Below are positions 61,200-64,000 of a stretch of DNA of 64,000 nt, piece by piece. Below the pieces are notes generated by a model that was not told the origin of the DNA, made no database searches, and worked only from the letters and a program-made list of their open reading frames with translations. The first letter of the stretch is position 1, and each line of letters opens with the position of its first letter. A program made the translations under genes and the position numbers. This DNA comes from Bacillota bacterium (GTDB lineage Bacteria; Bacillota; UBA4882; UBA8346), in assembly GCA_023401925.1 (NCBI GenBank), contig JAEXDA010000081.1, positions 28,504 through 92,503 of the forward strand, written 5' to 3'.

Positions 61200-61940
61200 T
61201 TAACCGTTTTTCTTTCTGTACCAATACCTATAAATTTCTTCAAACCCCAGTTTTCGATAAAGATTTTCCGCAGGGGCGTTACCTACCACTACTGATAAAT
61301 ATGCATTTTCTATTTTCTCATCCGTTGCGGCGCTCAGAATCCCGTCCATTATGTCTTGACCCCATCCTTTACCCCTATAATTTTTATCAACAATAATATC
61401 AAAAATCCCGATATAACCCCTTTCGACTGCGCCATAACCACAACCGACGATTTTATCATCAATTTTTTTCCCTACAACAACAACTTGTCCAAGAATATTT
61501 TGCAAAACCGCTTTGGCGGTTCTTTGATATATTTCATTTTTTAAGCTTGAACAATTTACAAAATCCTTAAACCAATCATCACTGAATCCATTTTCGATCA
61601 AAATTCCTTCAGGTTTTCGGTATTGATAATGACTCATCTCCAATACTCTTACTGAAGTTTCATCCAATCGAATATAGTTTCTTTTTTCCAACTCATTATC
61701 AATTCCCTGCGGATGACTATCATGGGTCAACTTAAAAATTACCGGTAAATTTTGTTTTTGATATTCATTTTCACATTTTTCAATCTTCTCTTGCAATTGC
61801 AAGGTGGAATGATAGAGTGGATTTATCGAATTGGATCTTTTAGTATAACCATTGGCAAATCTCAAGAGCCAACCATCATACAGCTTTGTTTGAAGTGCCG
61901 GCCATGCATTCAGTGATAGTTCTTCCAATATTTTTATCAC
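61200..61940 (-). CDS. GNAT family N-acetyltransferase
   Basis: A 246-aa protein whose C-terminal half (about 115-245) is a GNAT domain with the acetyl-CoA loop YRGKGWGQDIM and the late NAPAENLYRKLGFEEIYRYWYR segment. The N-terminal half is a divergent second GNAT-like lobe. The GTG start follows GAGGG. The substrate is unknown. It is the longest gene of the accessory array and lies between repeat sites on both sides. Confidence 0.85.
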   Translation of the reverse strand: MIKILEELSLNAWPALQTKLYDGWLLRFANGYTKRSNSINPLYHSTLQLQEKIEKCENEYQKQNLPVIFKLTHDSHPQGIDNELEKRNYIRLDETSVRVLEMSHYQYRKPEGILIENGFSDDWFKDFVNCSSLKNEIYQRTAKAVLQNILGQVVVVGKKIDDKIVGCGYGAVERGYIGIFDIIVDKNYRGKGWGQDIMDGILSAATDEKIENAYLSVVVGNAPAENLYRKLGFEEIYRYWYRKKNG

Positions 61941-61954
61941 TGGTTTCCCTCACT

Positions 61955-62040
61955 TCCATTATGATTTTTTGCCGGTCACGATGACGGGCAACACTGTGTT
62001 ATATGAAGTATTTGTCGCAATAGGCAAAGCGTCATTATTA
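61955..62040 (-). repeat. Short attC-like spacer
   Basis: A compact imperfect palindrome between two array genes: ATGACG and CGTCAT arms enclose TATAACACAGTGTTGCCC. The GTTGCCC (61986-61992) is an imperfect core. Its size (about 60-85 bp) is in the usual attC range, but its sequence differs from the other repeats here. Confidence 0.4.
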
Positions 62041-62049
62041 CTATCAATT

Positions 62050-62703
62050 TTATTTTATAAGTTCAATTGTTGATTTTAAAATAGTCCCTTCAATTTTATA
62101 TATATACCAGTTAGATTTTATTTTCTTTAAGTAATAATTATCAACATTATTAATACTTGAAACAAAATCTAAAAATTTAGTGCTATTTAACTTAGCTTGA
62201 TTGGAATTCTTTATTTTATAATCTCTAACAAGATTTTTTAAATTATAATCTCCATATTCACTTAAATTAGTTGTTACTTTACTTCGATAAAAAACCTTAC
62301 ATACCGCTTCGTCTAGGCCTTTTTTAACTACTTGCATTTTATCAACTTTTACATCTTGAAAATTAGAAAACAAGATTTGATAATCTTCCGAATACCACGA
62401 ACATTTTTTTACTAATCCACGGTTAACTGTTAGAAGTTTACCAGTTAATATATTTTCAAATTCCGAAATTACTTTATTTTGTAAGTAAGCATCTGCTTTC
62501 TCTATTCCCATGGAAGTTAATTTTTTATAATTCTTCTTTGTAAAAGCCCAAAAATCATTACCCATATTTAAGCAAGTATAAACAGTTCTCTTAATTAAAA
62601 TATCATCTTTCAAATTAATGCTATTATAAAAATACACACCTATAAATGTTAATAAAAAAACAGTAATAACTCCGACCCCAATAAAAGCTCTTTTTATAAC
62701 CAC
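62050..62703 (-). CDS. Membrane-anchored protein, unknown
   Basis: A 217-aa, Lys/Asn-rich protein with one N-terminal helix (about 5-27) and an outside domain with no motif I know. It is much more AT-rich than the fucose genes, as expected for a recently acquired accessory gene. The GTG start follows AAAGGAGTG. Confidence 0.6.
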   Translation of the reverse strand: MVIKRAFIGVGVITVFLLTFIGVYFYNSINLKDDILIKRTVYTCLNMGNDFWAFTKKNYKKLTSMGIEKADAYLQNKVISEFENILTGKLLTVNRGLVKKCSWYSEDYQILFSNFQDVKVDKMQVVKKGLDEAVCKVFYRSKVTTNLSEYGDYNLKNLVRDYKIKNSNQAKLNSTKFLDFVSSINNVDNYYLKKIKSNWYIYKIEGTILKSTIELIK

Positions 62704-62714
62704 AGAACCACACT

Positions 62715-62935
62715 CCTTTAACCCGCCTGGGCTAGTGGCGACGCCGACTTGGTCTTAAATATGGGCGAGACAACTTCGTGAAAAAACTTCATTGCAATCC
62801 ATCATGATTTGACATCTTCTTCGAGTAAAATTTCTTTGACTATCCGGGCCCCGAAGCAGGAACGGGCTAATCTCCGACATACAAGCCCTGTATAGCGGTT
62901 ATTCCCTTTCACGCCGGCCGAACCACGGAAGGTTG
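62715..62935 (-). repeat. Inter-gene repeat with attC-like core, copy 2
   Basis: Long match to 60960-61195 in the same orientation. The minus strand ends with GGGTTAAAGG (core at 62716-62722) just before the next gene's ribosome binding site, where an attC core would be expected. Confidence 0.55.
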
Positions 62936-62972
62936 GATGGTCGACATCTATGAGAATACCACTATAAAATGT

Positions 62973-63482
62973 TTACTGCTTTGACACTACATCCAAAATA
63001 AACTTACCTTTTCCTGCTGTATATTTTTCACGGGAATCTGGATATTTTTTAGCTAAATCTTCTTTTAACTGTTCATATTCTTTTATTAAAGCCGGATTAT
63101 TTTTAAGAGCATCACGAAACTTAATGTTATGAATCCAGTTGTTTTTTCCGTATTCTACTACATGGATTAAGTGAGTTGTGATGTCTTTACCTTTTCTAAA
63201 TGTATAATCATTAGGAATTCCTGCCCAATGCGCATAAATATAGCCTGCTTCTTGCATTTTGCTAATCACTTGATCAATATCGCTAAAAGATTTTAAACCA
63301 ACCAGAATATCAATAATCGGTTTTGCCTTTAGCCCCGCTATAGACGTACTGCCGAAATGTTGAATATCAATTACCGAATCACCCAAAACACTTTTAATTA
63401 ATTTCGATTCATCATTAAAGTATAAATGCCATTCGCTATCGTATTCTTCAAGCATTACCTTTTTAGAATCAAGTCCCAACAT
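62973..63482 (-). CDS. GrpB/UPF0157 family protein
   Basis: A 169-aa nucleotidyltransferase-fold protein. The family motif is clear: HFGSTSIAGLKAKPIIDILV, after VMLEEYDSEW. ATG 63482 follows GGGGTGAG; an earlier TTG at 63515 overlaps the site. The physiological role of the family is uncertain. It is a frequent passenger in cassette arrays and is the first gene of this one. Confidence 0.85.
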   Translation of the reverse strand: MLGLDSKKVMLEEYDSEWHLYFNDESKLIKSVLGDSVIDIQHFGSTSIAGLKAKPIIDILVGLKSFSDIDQVISKMQEAGYIYAHWAGIPNDYTFRKGKDITTHLIHVVEYGKNNWIHNIKFRDALKNNPALIKEYEQLKEDLAKKYPDSREKYTAGKGKFILDVVSKQ

Positions 63483-63540
63483 TTGGCTCACCCCTATCCT
63501 CGAATTTGTTTTCAAACTGGACGATCCACGAGGCTCAGTA

Positions 63541-63660
63541 TGTCACCTAACGTCCCCGCACTCAAGATGTCGCCGGACCCCAGTGACACTTCGACTTAAG
63601 TCCGTCGATGGGGTCGTGCCTACCTCATGAATCTTCATCTTAGAAATCACTTTGTGATTC
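63541..63660 (-). repeat. Inter-gene repeat with attC-like core, copy 3
   Basis: The minus strand reads GGGGACGTTAGGTGACA; GTTAGGT (63551-63545) is a perfect GTTRRRY core, 60 bp before the GrpB start. The plus strand shares TAACGTCxCCGC with the site at 60981. A later part (CCTACCTCATGAATCTTCATC) resembles copies 1 and 2. Confidence 0.6.
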
Positions 63661-63676
63661 AACCTTTTATTTCAAA

Positions 63677-63886
63677 CTATATATGTTGAATTAAATTTTG
63701 TTGTTGCCAGAAATCACTGTTAGAAAGTGAACCCTATTTGACCTAACCCTTGCCCTTCCCCTTGTGAAGTAAAACAAGTTGTTGATTCAAGTGGAAGGGT
63801 AACCCTAGCCGACGTCCCCTAAATTCTTTAGACCCCAAAGGCAGCACGCACTTTGTGCGTGGGGTTACTCTCCCACTTTAGGGGGA
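63677..63886 (+). repeat. Dispersed hairpin repeat, copy C
   Basis: The clearest copy of the family also seen at 21107-21337 (inverted) and 44236-44395. It has nested inverted repeats: GTGGAAGGGTAACC with GGTTACTCTCCCAC, and CACGCAC with GTGCGTG. It is not coding. Confidence 0.75.
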
Positions 63887-63985
63887 GACATAATGGAAGT
63901 GCCAGCACTCCATTCGCTATCACGTAGGTTATAATGAGAATGAAGAGGCTCATTACAGAGCTACAAAACGAAGGAGGCTGACAAT

Positions 63986-64000
63986 ATGAAGTATACCACA
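63986..64000 (+). CDS. Start of a gene cut by the window end
   Basis: An ATG (MKYTT...) eight bases after AAGGAGG, with TATAAT at 63930-63935 upstream. Only five codons are visible, so the product cannot be named. A repeat just before it makes a transposase one possibility. Confidence 0.5.

Overview
The window looks like the chromosome of a spore-forming, probably anaerobic member of the Bacillota. Ribosome binding sites are strong AGGAGG types, TTG and GTG starts are frequent, and there are CotF-like spore coat genes, DUF1657/DUF421 spore-lineage genes, a split FeoB, and a Cys-type sulfatase that needs an anaerobic maturase. A secreted beta-barrel-like protein ending in Phe, next to an EnvC-like peptidase, suggests a diderm (outer-membrane) Bacillota lineage; this is inference.

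Layout. 1-7.7 kb is AT-rich and partly decayed: an RraA-like aldolase, a sugar ABC transporter (binding protein and two permeases), an RpiR regulator, a cyclase and a broken HpcH/HpaI aldolase. It ends at an isolated 3' piece of a class II (Leu-like) tRNA followed by its terminator, which is what the far end of a tRNA-integrated island looks like. 8.3-16.4 kb is a glycan cluster: a YesM/YesN two-component pair, a second sugar ABC transporter and a sulfatase. 16.4-20.2 kb holds a decayed feo copy, feoA, split feoB and two coat genes. 20.2-21.4 kb is repeat-rich. 21.5-29.7 kb carries membrane proteins, an Nramp-related transporter with altered metal-site motifs, a VTT protein and a peptidase.

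29.8-35.9 kb is a thiol/redox unit (ArsR regulator, thioredoxin, ferredoxin, TlpA, CcdA, methyltransferase) marked by two matching 24-bp operators, with two FMN glutamate-synthase-like genes divergent from it. 36-41.8 kb holds a ROK regulator, a ClC channel broken by an in-frame TAG, an antiporter remnant and two membrane-anchored proteins whose SBP_bac_3 lobes are in swapped order. The ROK, ClC and swapped-lobe units share a TTGACA-N3-TGTCAA type promoter/operator. 41.8-47.3 kb holds DUF1657/DUF421 genes, a small paralogous protein, the barrel protein, a peptidase and HU.

47.3-60.3 kb, all on the minus strand, is an L-fucose locus: mutarotase FucU, an unusual protein fusing a degenerate RbsA-like ABC ATPase to GAF and HisKA_2 kinase domains, an ANTAR antiterminator, an Rbs-type transporter behind a leader terminator, a LacI regulator, a sugar kinase, FucI and a two-domain aldolase. 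The fusion kinase, ANTAR protein and attenuator form the best candidate for a new regulatory system: transporter-linked sensing acting through antitermination. 60.3-63.7 kb is an array of small accessory genes (DUF2442, GNAT, unknown, GrpB), all on one strand and separated by related repeats with attC-like cores, suggesting an integron-type cassette array. The window ends in a repeat and the first codons of another gene.
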